Positions 15,972 to 24,550 of a stretch of 50,269 nt of DNA are shown in pieces. Origin of the DNA: Actinoalloteichus spitiensis RMV-1378 (lineage in GTDB: Bacteria > Actinomycetota > Actinomycetes > Mycobacteriales > Pseudonocardiaceae); contig NZ_AGVX02000136.1 of assembly GCF_000239155.1 (NCBI RefSeq), forward strand, positions 1-50,269, given 5' to 3'. Below the pieces are notes generated by a model. It did not search any database. It was not told where the DNA came from and worked only from the letters and a program-made list of their open reading frames with translations. Made by a program: the position numbers and the translations under genes. Numbering within the stretch: position 1 is the first letter of the stretch; each line of letters starts with the position of its first letter.

Positions 15972-16406
15972 ATGAGCGCGTCGGAGCAGTGGCCGGTGGA
16001 GAACGAGTGGGCGACGAGGGAGCTCCACTGGCACGCGTACGTGGAGGACCAGTCGATGGCCTCCGCGAGGTCGCGGCGCGAGCGGCTGGACGGCGAGCCC
16101 GACCAGGTGCTCCTCACCCCCAAGGACGTCGCCACCTGGCTGGACACCCAGCTCAAGCGCGCCACGGCGCCGGCGAACAAGGAGACGGGCAAACGCGCGA
16201 AGGACGACCGCGACTTCGGGGACTCCTTCCGGGTGCACGAGTCCCTCGCCTCGCGCGGGGAGTCCATCTACACCGGGATCAGGCTGGACACCACCTTCGC
16301 CGTGGAGGCGGTGAGCCCGGCGGACTGCTCGCTGGGCGACCACACCCGGCCCGTCACCCCGCTGAAGACCGCGAAACGCCGGGGGAGCGCGGGAAGCGGG
16401 AACTGA
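15972..16406 (+). CDS. Hypothetical 144-residue soluble protein
   Basis: No family recognised. ATG 15972 has a strong site GGGGGAGG eight bases upstream, which fixes the start and makes it a real gene. The product has no signal peptide or membrane segment, is charged (a K/R-rich region QLKRATAPANKETGKRAKDD in the middle) and starts MSASEQWPVENEWATRELHWH. It follows the four-cysteine membrane protein by 97 bases on the same strand and may share its transcript. It converges on rplA; a shared hairpin lies between. Confidence 0.75.
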   Translation: MSASEQWPVENEWATRELHWHAYVEDQSMASARSRRERLDGEPDQVLLTPKDVATWLDTQLKRATAPANKETGKRAKDDRDFGDSFRVHESLASRGESIYTGIRLDTTFAVEAVSPADCSLGDHTRPVTPLKTAKRRGSAGSGN

Positions 16407-16437
16407 TCCGTCCCGACCAGACCACCCGCCGGCACGA

Positions 16438-16474
16438 CGAACGCCGCCCCGGCCGGTGGCTGGAGCGGCGTTCG
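16438..16474. terminator. Bidirectional terminator between hypothetical gene and rplA
   Basis: CGAACGCCGC (16438-16447) and its exact complement GCGGCGTTCG (16465-16474) flank a 17-base GC-rich loop. The hairpin sits between two convergent genes and can serve both. Confidence 0.65.
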
Positions 16475-16499
16475 ATGCCGGTGACGCGGGCGCCCTGGA

Positions 16500-17219
16500 T
16501 CAGGCGGCGGCCTCGTCGGTCAGCAGGTTGCGGGTCCGGTTCGGGTCGACCGGGATACCGGGGCCCATGGTGGTGGAGACAGTGATCTTCTTCAGGTACC
16601 GCCCCTTCGCCGCGGACGGCTTCGCCCGCAGGATCTCGTCGAGCGCGGCGGAGTAGTTCTCCACCAGCTTCTCGGCGTCGAAGGACACCTTGCCGATGAT
16701 CAGGTGCAGGTTGGCCTGCTTGTCGACGCGGAAGTTGATCTTCCCGCCCTTGATGTCGTTGACGGCCTTGGTGACGTCGGGCGTCACGGTGCCGGTCTTC
16801 GGGTTCGGCATCAGGCCGCGCGGGCCCAGGATGCGGGCGATCCGACCGACCTTCGCCATCTGGTCGGGCGTCGCGATCGCGGCGTCGAACTCCAGCCAGC
16901 CACCCTGGATGCGCTCGATCAGGTCTTCCGCACCCACGGCGTCCGCACCGGCGGCCTCGGCCTCGGCGGCCTTGTCGCCCGTCGCGAACACGATGACCCT
17001 GGCGGTCTTGCCCGTACCGTGCGGGAGGTTCACCGTGCCACGGACCATCTGGTCGGCCTTGCGGGGGTCGACGCCGAGCCGGATCGCGACCTCGACGGTG
17101 CCGTCCAGGCGGACCTTGGAGGTCTCCTTGGCCAGCTTCGCGGCCTCCAACGGGCTGTAGAGGCGGTCGCGGTCGATGAGTTCCGCGGCCCGCTGGTAGG
17201 CCTTGCTGCGCTTTGCCAT
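16500..17219 (-). CDS. rplA: 50S ribosomal protein L1
   Basis: 23S rRNA-binding protein of the mobile L1 stalk by the E site. 239 residues, normal length, with the family segments [25 protein letters not shown] and [20 protein letters not shown] 17217-17219 has AAGGAAC just upstream. In almost all bacteria L1 is encoded directly after rplK and autoregulates the rplK-rplA mRNA; here the gene upstream is nusG and rplK is missing. Confidence 0.98.
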   Translation of the reverse strand: MAKRSKAYQRAAELIDRDRLYSPLEAAKLAKETSKVRLDGTVEVAIRLGVDPRKADQMVRGTVNLPHGTGKTARVIVFATGDKAAEAEAAGADAVGAEDLIERIQGGWLEFDAAIATPDQMAKVGRIARILGPRGLMPNPKTGTVTPDVTKAVNDIKGGKINFRVDKQANLHLIIGKVSFDAEKLVENYSAALDEILRAKPSAAKGRYLKKITVSTTMGPGIPVDPNRTRNLLTDEAAA

Positions 17220-17254
17220 GTCTGTTCCTTGTCTGCTGGATCAGTAGTGGTGCC

Positions 17255-17270
17255 GGGCGAGCGCTCGCCC
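17255..17270 (-). promoter_or_regulatory. Hairpin between nusG and rplA
   Basis: GGGCGAGCGCTCGCCC is a perfect 16-base palindrome in the 93-base gap where rplK would normally lie. It could be a weak terminator, an RNA-processing site or part of an L1 regulatory leader. Confidence 0.4.
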
Positions 17271-17312
17271 TCCCACGCGGTCAGAACGGTCGAGGGTACT
17301 CCCCGCCGCCGT

Positions 17313-18098
17313 TCAGATCTTGGCTACCTGGTTGAACGACAGTTCAACCGGCGTCTCGCGCCCGAAGATCGAGACGAGGACCTTCAGCTTCTGCGCGTCG
17401 GCGTTGACCTCGCTGATGGTCGCGGGCAGCGTCGCGAACGGCCCGTCCATCACGGTCACCGACTCGCCGACCTCGAAGTCGACCTCGATCGTCGACTTCG
17501 ACGGCTGGGCGCTCACCGCAGCACCCGCCTTACCCGGCTTGGTCTCCTCCACCTGCGGAGCGAGGAACTTGAGCACCTCGTCCAGCGTGAGCGGGGACGG
17601 ACGCGAGGTGGCGCCGACGAAGCCCGTCACACCGGGGGTGTTGCGCACCGCGCTCCACGAGGCGTCGTTGAGCTCCATCCGGACCAGGATGTACCCGGGC
17701 AGGACCTTGCGCTGCACCTGCTTGCGCTGGCCGTTCTTGATCTCGGTGACCTCTTCGACCGGCACCTCGACCTGGAAGATGAAGTCCTCGACGTCCAGGG
17801 TCTGCACCCGGGTCTCCAGGTTCGCCTTCACCTTGTTCTCGTACCCGGCGTAGGAGTGCACCACGTACCACTCGCCCGGGGCGCTGGCCAGCGCCGCGCG
17901 CATCTCGGCGACCGGGTCGTACTCGGTCTCCTCGTCGACGGCGTCCGCCTCACTCGGAAGCTCGGTGCCCTCCGCGGCGGTGGTCTCGACGGCCTCGGCC
18001 CCCGACGTCTCCTGCTCGGAGCCCTCGGACGCCGCCGCGGCGGTCACCTGCTCGTCGGACGAGCCGGTCTGGTTCTGGCCGTCCTCATGGGAGGTCAC
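17313..18098 (-). CDS. nusG: Transcription termination/antitermination factor NusG
   Basis: RNA-polymerase-binding factor that modulates pausing and links to Rho and the ribosome. I place the start at GTG 18096-18098 (AGAGGAAG about ten bases upstream), giving 261 residues; another in-frame GTG lies at 18147-18149. The first ~75 residues are acidic and low-complexity, as in actinobacterial NusG; the NGN domain ([20 protein letters not shown]) and C-terminal KOW domain ([23 protein letters not shown]) follow. It is 72 bases downstream of secE. Confidence 0.96.
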   Translation of the reverse strand: MTSHEDGQNQTGSSDEQVTAAAASEGSEQETSGAEAVETTAAEGTELPSEADAVDEETEYDPVAEMRAALASAPGEWYVVHSYAGYENKVKANLETRVQTLDVEDFIFQVEVPVEEVTEIKNGQRKQVQRKVLPGYILVRMELNDASWSAVRNTPGVTGFVGATSRPSPLTLDEVLKFLAPQVEETKPGKAGAAVSAQPSKSTIEVDFEVGESVTVMDGPFATLPATISEVNADAQKLKVLVSIFGRETPVELSFNQVAKI

Positions 18099-18170
18099 AG
18101 TCGGTCTCGCTTCCTCTCGTGCTCGTGCGCCTGACCCGGCGGACCCCACGGCCCGCGCACGGGACCGCTG

Positions 18171-18563
18171 TCAGCCGAACAGCCAGAGCACACCCTGGCT
18201 GAAGGCGATGTCCAGTCCCGCCACCAGCGTCACGACGAAGGATACGAAGACCAGCACCACCAGCGTGTAGGTCACCATCTGACGGCGCGTTGGCCAGATG
18301 ACCTTGCGGAGCTCGGCCACGACCTCACGGAGGAACCTGCCGATCCGGCGCGGGAAGGACGGGCGCTTGCCGCTGTCGTCCCTCGCTCGCGTGGGACGGC
18401 CCTTCCCGGCGTCCGCGGATCCGGCCGAGCCGCTGACCCCCTCGGCGCGGTCCTTCCGACCGGACGGGCGTGCGGCTGCCCGGCGTGCACGACGCTCAGC
18501 GGCACTGGAGGGGCGCTCGGCGTCGCCACCCTCACCCCGCTGCTGCTCGCGGTCCTCGCTCAC
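18171..18563 (-). CDS. secE: Preprotein translocase subunit SecE
   Basis: Small clamp subunit of the SecYEG channel in the cytoplasmic membrane. 130 residues from GTG 18561-18563, with GGAGGAA six bases upstream. The N-terminal ~65 residues are hydrophilic Arg/Ala/Gly-rich, followed by the conserved amphipathic segment FLREVVAELRKVIWPTRRQM and one transmembrane helix. It lies 34 bases downstream of tRNA-Trp, the arrangement seen across actinobacteria. Confidence 0.96.
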   Translation of the reverse strand: MSEDREQQRGEGGDAERPSSAAERRARRAAARPSGRKDRAEGVSGSAGSADAGKGRPTRARDDSGKRPSFPRRIGRFLREVVAELRKVIWPTRRQMVTYTLVVLVFVSFVVTLVAGLDIAFSQGVLWLFG

Positions 18564-18597
18564 GCCTGGTTCCTCCGCTCGCCGTCGATTCTCGACG

Positions 18598-18670
<73 letters not shown>

Positions 18671-18980
18671 TTGCGGTGGCCCCGACCGGTCGCCCGGTGT
18701 GACCACCACAGTCCCGAGACGCCGGACAGCCTCCCACGCGACTTGCGGGAGGGCAAGCAGGAATCTCAGTGCGCGCAGTCTATTGCATTGAGGGCGGGTT
18801 TCTCCAACTCCCGAGGTCAGAAGGGGTTTTTGAGCCAGGGCTTGGCACTGTTGGCCGCTGCTGGACCGCCCTCGCCGGCCCGAGCTGCCGCGCACCGCAC
18901 CGGGCGGCCGCGCCCCGGGCACCGGCCCACGCTCCGGGCGGACCGAACCTCCCTCGACCTGGTCTGACACCATCTGGGGT
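18671..18980. other. Divergent region between tRNA-Trp and aminotransferase
   Basis: 310 bases with no gene. It contains the candidate tRNA-Trp promoter at 18777-18807, and presumably the plus-strand promoter of the aminotransferase. Inverted segments DCGGGAG-like (CCTCCCACGCGACTTGCGGGAGG, around 18730-18752) are visible but weak. Confidence 0.45.
18777..18807 (-). promoter_or_regulatory. Candidate promoter of tRNA-Trp/secE/nusG
   Basis: TAGACT (18777-18782) lies about 100 bases before tRNA-Trp on the minus strand, preceded after 19 bases by TTGGAG. The -10 matches those proposed for rpoB and rplJ; the spacer is long, so the -35 is doubtful. Confidence 0.35.
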
Positions 18981-20222
18981 ATGGCCGTATCCGAACCCAG
19001 CACCGTCCCCGCCCCGTCCTCCCGCCCCCGCGTCTCGGCGAGGGTCGGTGGCATCAGCGAGTCCGCCACGCTGGCGGTGGACGCCAAGGCGAAAGCGCTG
19101 CGCGCGGCAGGGCGCCCGGTCATCGGGTTCGGGGCCGGCGAACCCGACTTCCCCACCCCCGAGCACGTGGTGACCGCGGCCCAGGCCGCCTGCGCGGACC
19201 CGAGGAACCACCGCTACACACCCGCCGCGGGGCTGCCGGACCTGCGCGAGGCGCTCGCGGCCAAGACGCTGCGGGACTCCGGGCTGGCGGTCGAGCCCGC
19301 CCAGGTCCTGGTGACGAACGGCGGCAAGCAGGCCGTCTACCAGGCATTCGCCGCGCTGCTCGACCCGGGCGACGAGGTGCTGCTGCCTGCCCCGTACTGG
19401 ACGACCTACCCGGAGGCGATCACCCTCGCCGGGGGTGCGCCCGTCGTCGTCCCCACCGACGAGACGACCGGCTACCTGGCCAGCGTCGAACAGCTCGAAG
19501 CGGCCCGCACCCCGAACACGAAGGTGCTGCTCTTCTGCTCGCCGTCGAACCCGACCGGCGCCGTCTACCCCAGGGAACAGGTGGAGGCGATCGGCCGGTG
19601 GGCCCTCGAGCACGGCATCTGGGTGATCACGGACGAGATCTACGAACACCTGACCTACGACGGGGCCACGGCGGTGTCGATGCCGGTGGCGGTGCCCGAG
19701 CTCGCCGACCAGTGCGTGATCCTCAACGGTGTCGCCAAGACCTACGCGATGACCGGTTGGCGGGTCGGCTGGATGATCGGCCCACAGGACGTGATCAAGG
19801 CCACGTCGAACCTCCAGTCCCACCTGACCTCGAACGTGGCGAACGTCTCACAGCGCGCCGCGCTCGCGGCGGTGAGCGGGCCGCTGGACGCCGTGCACGA
19901 CATGCGGGCGGCCTTCGACCGCCGGCGCCGGACGATCGTGTCGATGCTGTCCGTGATCGAGGGCGTGCGCTGCCCCGTCCCCCAGGGAGCGTTCTACGTC
20001 TACCCGTCGGTGAAGGACCTGCTCGGCCGCGAGCTGCGGGGGAGCACCCCCCGGTCCAGCGTCGAGCTGGCCGAGCTGGTCCTGGAACACGCCGAGGTGG
20101 CGGTGGTGCCCGGCGAGGCCTTCGGGACCCCCGGTTACTTCCGCCTCTCCTACGCGCTCGGTGACGCGGACCTGGAGGAGGGCGTGGGCCGCGTCGCCGC
20201 GCTGCTCGGCGAGATGCGCTGA
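18981..20222 (+). CDS. aspC: PLP-dependent aspartate aminotransferase
   Basis: Fold-type I aminotransferase, class Ib aspartate aminotransferase-like, 413 residues, transferring an amino group between aspartate and 2-oxoglutarate. The pyridoxal-phosphate lysine is Lys253 in [16 protein letters not shown]; the cofactor-contacting segments CSPSNPTG (Asn190), [11 protein letters not shown] (Asp218, Tyr221) and the C-terminal substrate arginine in GYFRLSYAL are all present. Some members also use aromatic substrates or prephenate, so substrate specificity is inferred. ATG 18981. It is convergent with hadB and separated from it by a strong hairpin. Confidence 0.9.
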   Translation: MAVSEPSTVPAPSSRPRVSARVGGISESATLAVDAKAKALRAAGRPVIGFGAGEPDFPTPEHVVTAAQAACADPRNHRYTPAAGLPDLREALAAKTLRDSGLAVEPAQVLVTNGGKQAVYQAFAALLDPGDEVLLPAPYWTTYPEAITLAGGAPVVVPTDETTGYLASVEQLEAARTPNTKVLLFCSPSNPTGAVYPREQVEAIGRWALEHGIWVITDEIYEHLTYDGATAVSMPVAVPELADQCVILNGVAKTYAMTGWRVGWMIGPQDVIKATSNLQSHLTSNVANVSQRAALAAVSGPLDAVHDMRAAFDRRRRTIVSMLSVIEGVRCPVPQGAFYVYPSVKDLLGRELRGSTPRSSVELAELVLEHAEVAVVPGEAFGTPGYFRLSYALGDADLEEGVGRVAALLGEMR

Positions 20223-20249
20223 GCCCCAGGTCGGCCGAGCCGCTCTCCC

Positions 20250-20277
20250 GGCCAGGGCCCCGCCCGGGGCCCTGGCC
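20250..20277. terminator. Bidirectional terminator between aspC and hadB
   Basis: Perfect 13-base arms (GGCCAGGGCCCCG) around a two-base centre, between convergent genes. Realistically the loop is four to six bases. Confidence 0.75.
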
Positions 20278-20288
20278 GCGTTCCCGGG

Positions 20289-20717
20289 CTAGTCCGCCAG
20301 CCGAACCCGGGCGACCGCCTTGCCCAGGACGCTCTGGCCCGCGCTGCGGGCCGTGATGGTGACCCTGGCGACACCGGTCTCGTCGACGCCGGTCACCTTG
20401 CCCGTCAACTCCACGAGGGCGCCCTCCTCGGTGTCGGGGACCACCACCGGCCTGGTGAACCGGACGCCGTACTCGATCACGGCACCCGGATCCCCTGCCC
20501 ACTCCCCCACGAGACGCGCGCCCTGCGCCATGGTGAACATGCCGTGGGCGATCACGTTCGGCAGCCCGACCTCGCGGGCGAACCGCTCGTTCCAGTGGAT
20601 CGGGTTGAAGTCCCCGGAGGCGCCCGCGTAGCGGACCAGCTGCTCCCTCGTCACCCGAACCCTCAGTTCGGGGAGCACGGTTCCGCTGGAGACCTCCGAC
20701 ACCCGCAGCCGGCTCAC
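20289..20717 (-). CDS. hadB: (3R)-hydroxyacyl-ACP dehydratase subunit HadB
   Basis: MaoC-like hot-dog-fold subunit carrying the dehydratase catalytic site. 142 residues. The hydratase motif is YAGASGDFNPIHWNERFA, with the catalytic Asp and His in GDFNPIHW, followed by NVIAHGMFTMAQGARL. Its GTG start overlaps the hadA stop by four bases (GTGA), so the pair is translationally coupled. In mycobacteria HadAB works in type II fatty acid synthesis. No hadC follows: the next element is the terminator shared with aspC. Confidence 0.9.
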   Translation of the reverse strand: MSRLRVSEVSSGTVLPELRVRVTREQLVRYAGASGDFNPIHWNERFAREVGLPNVIAHGMFTMAQGARLVGEWAGDPGAVIEYGVRFTRPVVVPDTEEGALVELTGKVTGVDETGVARVTITARSAGQSVLGKAVARVRLAD

Positions 20718-21199
20718 GCCGTCACCCCTTCCGCTTCGGCGGCCGCCGGGCTGTCGGCCGTCCCCCGTGCGACGAGCATGGTGCGAGCCGTGACGACGGC
20801 CTCACCGTCCTCGGTCGTGACCTCCGACCTGAGGGTCAGGAACTCGTTGCCGGCCCGGCTGGACACGGCGTCGACGTGCGCCGTCACCACGAGCCTGTCC
20901 CCCGCCCTGATGGGGCGGTGGTGTTCGAAGCTCTGGTCCCCGTGCACGACCGTGCCGTAGTCCAACCCCAGCTCGGGGTCGGTCACGATGACCTCGTTCG
21001 CCCGAACCGAGAGCAGGAACGCGAACGTCGGCGGCGCGATCACGTCCGGATGGCCGGCGGCCCGGGCGGCGGCCGGGTCCCGGTACACCGGGCTCGGGTC
21101 TCCCACCGCGTCCGCGAACTCCCGGATCTTCTCCCTGCCCACCTCGTACGGATCGGTCGGCGGGTAAGCACGTCCAACAAACCTCTGGTCAAGCCCCAC
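20714..21199 (-). CDS. hadA: (3R)-hydroxyacyl-ACP dehydratase subunit HadA
   Basis: Non-catalytic, substrate-binding MaoC-like partner of HadB. 161 residues from GTG 21197-21199 (VGLDQRFVGRAYPPTDPYEVGREKIREFADAVGD), close to the usual ~158. The hot-dog-fold segments HPDVIAPPTFAFLL and YGTVVHGDQSFEHHRPI are visible. The ribosome-binding site is weak and another GTG lies a few codons upstream, so the start is not certain. The gene order rpmG-hadA-hadB-tRNA-Trp matches mycobacteria except that hadC is absent and aspC is inserted. Confidence 0.88.
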   Translation of the reverse strand: MGLDQRFVGRAYPPTDPYEVGREKIREFADAVGDPSPVYRDPAAARAAGHPDVIAPPTFAFLLSVRANEVIVTDPELGLDYGTVVHGDQSFEHHRPIRAGDRLVVTAHVDAVSSRAGNEFLTLRSEVTTEDGEAVVTARTMLVARGTADSPAAAEAEGVTA

Positions 21200-21331
21200 G
21201 GCGGCCACCGTAGCCGAGACCGTCGCAGGGCCGGCCCGGCGGCCCTGGTCCCGCCGCCCACCCCGCCGAGGCCCGGGCACCGGCGAGGCCCCGGGGCCGG
21301 GAAAGACCCCGGAGCGCGGTGCCCGGAGAAG

Positions 21332-21369
21332 ACGGAAGGACCCGACCCCGTGGGGTCAGGTCCTTCCGT
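21332..21369 (-). terminator. Terminator downstream of rpmG
   Basis: ACGGAAGGACC pairs perfectly with GGTCCTTCCGT, and a second stem GACCCC/GGGGTC stacks inside after one mismatch. It lies 31 bases past rpmG and separates the tRNA-rpmG unit from hadAB. Confidence 0.8.
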
Positions 21370-21400
21370 GAGCCTCAGCTCCTCGGCGCCAGGCCGGGAG

Positions 21401-21565
21401 TCAGCGGGTCTCCTTGTGCACGCGGTGCACGTTGCAGTTCCGGCAGTACTTCTTCACCGCGAGCCGGTCGGGGTCGTTCCGACGGTTCTTCTTGGTGATG
21501 TAGTTGCGGTGCTTGCACTCCTCGCACGCCAACGTGATCTTGGGGCGAACGTCCGTGGCGGCCAC
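21401..21565 (-). CDS. rpmG: 50S ribosomal protein L33, zinc-binding form
   Basis: Small large-subunit protein of 54 residues from GTG 21563-21565, with GAGGGAGG five bases upstream. The sequence begins [17 protein letters not shown] and keeps both CxxC pairs (Cys14/17 and Cys41/44), so it is the zinc-ribbon (C+) type. High-GC actinomycetes often keep a second, zinc-free L33 elsewhere under zinc control; none is in this window. It lies downstream of tRNA-Thr and tRNA-Met, probably in one transcript. Confidence 0.93.
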   Translation of the reverse strand: MAATDVRPKITLACEECKHRNYITKKNRRNDPDRLAVKKYCRNCNVHRVHKETR

Positions 21566-21640
21566 GGTGCCTCCCTCTCAAGCTAGGGTCCTGAGTCGGT
21601 CTGTGATCCCGGTCGCGCCCGGATCGACGGGACCGATTGG

Positions 21641-21713
21641 TAGCGGTGGCGGGACTCGAACCCGCGACACAACGATTATGAGCCGTTTGCTCTACCAACT
21701 GAGCTACACCGCC
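21641..21713 (-). tRNA. trnM: tRNA-Met, elongator (anticodon CAT)
   Basis: 73 bases, anticodon loop CTCATAA, T arm GCGGGTTCGAGTCCCGC, discriminator A. The acceptor stem is paired at position 1 (G-T wobble), unlike initiator tRNA, and the D loop is ordinary, so it is an elongator. Confidence 0.95.
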
Positions 21714-21778
21714 ACGCGGGCAAACCACACACACGATACACCCGCAGTGCCACTGCCGGGCACTGCGGGAGTTCGTGG

Positions 21779-21851
21779 AGCCCCAATACGGAATCGAACC
21801 GTAGACCTTCTCCTTACCATGGAGACGCTCTGCCGACTGAGCTATTGGGGC
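21779..21851 (-). tRNA. trnT: tRNA-Thr (anticodon GGT)
   Basis: 73 bases, acceptor GCCCCAA/TTGGGGC, anticodon loop ATGGTAA, T loop TTCGATT, discriminator T. It lies 65 bases upstream of tRNA-Met, with an intervening short hairpin region (CCCGCAGTGCC..GGCACTGCGGG, about 21741-21770). Confidence 0.95.
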
Positions 21852-21931
21852 CTGCTCCGCCTTGAGCGATGATGACTCTACACAACCCCGTCCCGAAGGT
21901 GAAACCGGGGGGGTGCCTCGAGCCGCTCGGG

Positions 21932-24550
21932 TCAGCTGACCAGGGTCAACACCAACCGGTCGCGGCTTCCCCTCGCCCGCACCGTCCTCGCCCGCAGCCA
22001 CGCCTCGAACCGGTCCGGGGGCAGCGGACGCGAGATGAGGTACCCCTGCGCCGTGTCACAGCCCATCCCCACCAACTGGTCCCGGACGGCGTCCTCCTCA
22101 ACCCCCTCCGCCACCACGGACAGGCCGAGCGAGTGCCCGAGCTCGATGATCGAACGCACCACGGCCATGTCACTGAGGTCCGAGCCCATCCCGAAGACGA
22201 AGCTCTTGTCGATCTTGACCTCGTCCACCGGCAACTGGCGCAGGTAGGCCAGTGAGGAATAGCCCGTCCCGAAGTCGTCCACGGCGAGGACGACCCCCAG
22301 CGCGTGCAGCCGCCGCAGCACCGGGAGCGCCCGTTCCGGGTCGGCCATGACCCCGGACTCCGTCAGTTCGAAGGTCAACAGCTCCGGTGGCACCCCGGTC
22401 CGGTCGAGCGCCTCGGCCACCACGTCCGGGAAGTCCTCGTCCGCGAGGTTGCGCACCGAGAGGTTCACCGAGGCGGACAGGCGCAACTCGCGGTCCAACC
22501 AGCCCCTGACCTGTTCCAGCGCCCGTTCCATCACGAAACAGGTCAGCGCGTCGACCAGACCGGTGGCCTCCACGGCCGGCACGAACTCGTCCGGGTCCAG
22601 TCGCCCGAACTCGGGGTGGGACCAGCGCACGAGAGCCTCCACCCCGATCACCTCGCGGTCGCGCAACGCGATCTTCGGTTGGAAGTGCACCTCGACCTGA
22701 CCGGTGTCCAGGGCTTGCCGGAAGTGGGTCACGAGCTGGAACCGCCGCAGGAAGATCTGCCCCATGCTCGGCACGTACTCGCGCACCGCCGCGTCGCCGT
22801 TGCGGGCGGCGCGCAACGCCACGTCCGCGTGCTGGAGCATGCTGTCGGCGTCGTCCCGCACCTCGGGGTCCACCCCGGCGACCGCGTAGCCGACGACGGC
22901 TCCCGCCTCCACCGTCAACCGGTCGACGGGGTACGGCGCCGCCACCTCGGCCCGCAGCCGTTCCGCGAGGCGGGAGACCTCCTCGTCGGTCTGGCCGGCG
23001 AGGAGGACCGCGAAGGAGCCGCCCTCCAGCCGGGCGAGCACCGCCGACCGCCCCAAGACGTCCCGCATGCGCCGCCCGGCCGCCACGACCATCCGGTCGC
23101 CCCAGGCGTGCCCGAGCGCCTCGCTCACCGTCGACAGCACCTCCAGGTCGAGTCGGAGCAGCACGAGCCGCTGCGCCGAGCGCAACCGGTCGGCGGTGAG
23201 CTCCCGGAAGCCCTGGCGGTTGAGCAGGCCGGTGAGCGGGTCGTGGTAGGCGTCGTGGCGCAGCCTCCCGAGCAGTTGGCGGTTGTCCAGGGCCGTGGCG
23301 AGGTGGCTGGCCAGGGTCCGCAGCAACCGGACGTCGGCGAGGCCGAAGCCCCGCCAGCGGCTGATCCGGTCGTGGACCTCCACCGTCCCGAGGACCTGCT
23401 GGGCTCCGTGGAGCGGCACGACGAGCGCCTCGCTCGCACCGCGTGCCCGCAGTGCGTCGCGCACGTCCTCCGGGGCGTCGGCGGCCCTGAAGTACCGCAC
23501 CTGGGATCCAGGCAGCTGGAGCAGCGGATCGCCCCGGGTCGCCCACGGGCGTTCCCGCGCCGGCTCCCCGTCCTGGTCCTCCCCCGACACCGTGGTCACG
23601 ACCTCGGACGGGCCGTCGCGGAACAGGTGCAGCACGACGCGGTTGGCGTTCAGCTGGTCGCGGATGCGATCGGTGACGCGTCGCCAGTCGACCGGATCGG
23701 CCTGGGAGTGGGACACCGCGGAGGCGGGCCGGCTGATCGCCTCCTGCCCGGAGCGGGCCACGGCCAGGCTCACCTCGCTGAGCGCCTCCAGGTCGCGGCG
23801 CTCCCGCAGCAGACCGGAGTAGGCGTGGTAGAGCCCGACGACGGTGGCGCACAGGAACACGACCAGTGCCCACCCCCAGGGCTGGGCGACGGCGACCTCG
23901 TAGCCGACCAGGGCGACCGAGGTGTTCAGCAGGCCGATCACCAGGATGTACAACGCCATCCGCACCGCCCCGGAGAGCCGGACCTCACCGCCCAGGACGC
24001 GCATCGCGCCGAGCGCGAGGACCGCGCTGACCAGCGGGGAGGACAGCGCACCCAACAACACGGGCAGCCACGCCGGCCCCACGTCCCCGAGCGGACCGCT
24101 CAGCAGCGCCACGAGGCCGAACGGAATCGCCACCTCGAGGCACATGACGCCGGCGTTGTAGACGCCGTGGCTGAGCGCCCGGCGGCTGAGCAGCGTGCCC
24201 ATCAGCATGCCCATCCCCGCCAGGAGATGGGCCAGGAGCACGACCTCGAAGGGCGCGACCAGCAGACCGACCACGAGGGGGATCTCGGTGAAGGAGACCG
24301 TCCAGCCGACCCGGTTCACGTCGACGTGGATGGTGAACCGCTCGGCGAGCAGGAAACCCGCGCCCAGGAGCGGGCCGACCCACCAGATCGACTCCCCGTA
24401 GGAGGCGACGCCGGTTCCGGACCACCCGACCGCCAGGGAGGCCAGCACGCCGGCGGCGAACACCAGGAACGCGAAGAACCGGAAGGAACGCTGGCGCGTG
24501 CCCCTCGTGTCCGTGTCCTGACTCCGCGCCACACCCGTCTCGTCGGACAT
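21932..24550 (-). CDS. Membrane GAF-GGDEF-EAL protein, probable c-di-GMP phosphodiesterase
   Basis: 872 residues from ATG 24548-24550 (AAGGGGAAG upstream). About eight membrane segments (25-245) form a MASE-like sensor; a GAF-like domain spans about 285-425; GGDEF about 430-595 (HDPLTGLLNRQGF at 436-448); EAL about 605-860. The GGDEF signature is replaced by EGGSF (509-513) and the first metal-binding Asp region reads LRLDLEVLS, so cyclase activity is unlikely. The EAL domain keeps EAL (638-640), the NLSVRNL segment, ELTES, DDFGTGYSSL (758-767), the KID lysine region and AEGVE, all expected of an active phosphodiesterase. The GGDEF may act as a GTP-binding regulator. In actinomycetes c-di-GMP controls development via BldD. 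Confidence 0.9.
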   Translation of the reverse strand: MSDETGVARSQDTDTRGTRQRSFRFFAFLVFAAGVLASLAVGWSGTGVASYGESIWWVGPLLGAGFLLAERFTIHVDVNRVGWTVSFTEIPLVVGLLVAPFEVVLLAHLLAGMGMLMGTLLSRRALSHGVYNAGVMCLEVAIPFGLVALLSGPLGDVGPAWLPVLLGALSSPLVSAVLALGAMRVLGGEVRLSGAVRMALYILVIGLLNTSVALVGYEVAVAQPWGWALVVFLCATVVGLYHAYSGLLRERRDLEALSEVSLAVARSGQEAISRPASAVSHSQADPVDWRRVTDRIRDQLNANRVVLHLFRDGPSEVVTTVSGEDQDGEPARERPWATRGDPLLQLPGSQVRYFRAADAPEDVRDALRARGASEALVVPLHGAQQVLGTVEVHDRISRWRGFGLADVRLLRTLASHLATALDNRQLLGRLRHDAYHDPLTGLLNRQGFRELTADRLRSAQRLVLLRLDLEVLSTVSEALGHAWGDRMVVAAGRRMRDVLGRSAVLARLEGGSFAVLLAGQTDEEVSRLAERLRAEVAAPYPVDRLTVEAGAVVGYAVAGVDPEVRDDADSMLQHADVALRAARNGDAAVREYVPSMGQIFLRRFQLVTHFRQALDTGQVEVHFQPKIALRDREVIGVEALVRWSHPEFGRLDPDEFVPAVEATGLVDALTCFVMERALEQVRGWLDRELRLSASVNLSVRNLADEDFPDVVAEALDRTGVPPELLTFELTESGVMADPERALPVLRRLHALGVVLAVDDFGTGYSSLAYLRQLPVDEVKIDKSFVFGMGSDLSDMAVVRSIIELGHSLGLSVVAEGVEEDAVRDQLVGMGCDTAQGYLISRPLPPDRFEAWLRARTVRARGSRDRLVLTLVS

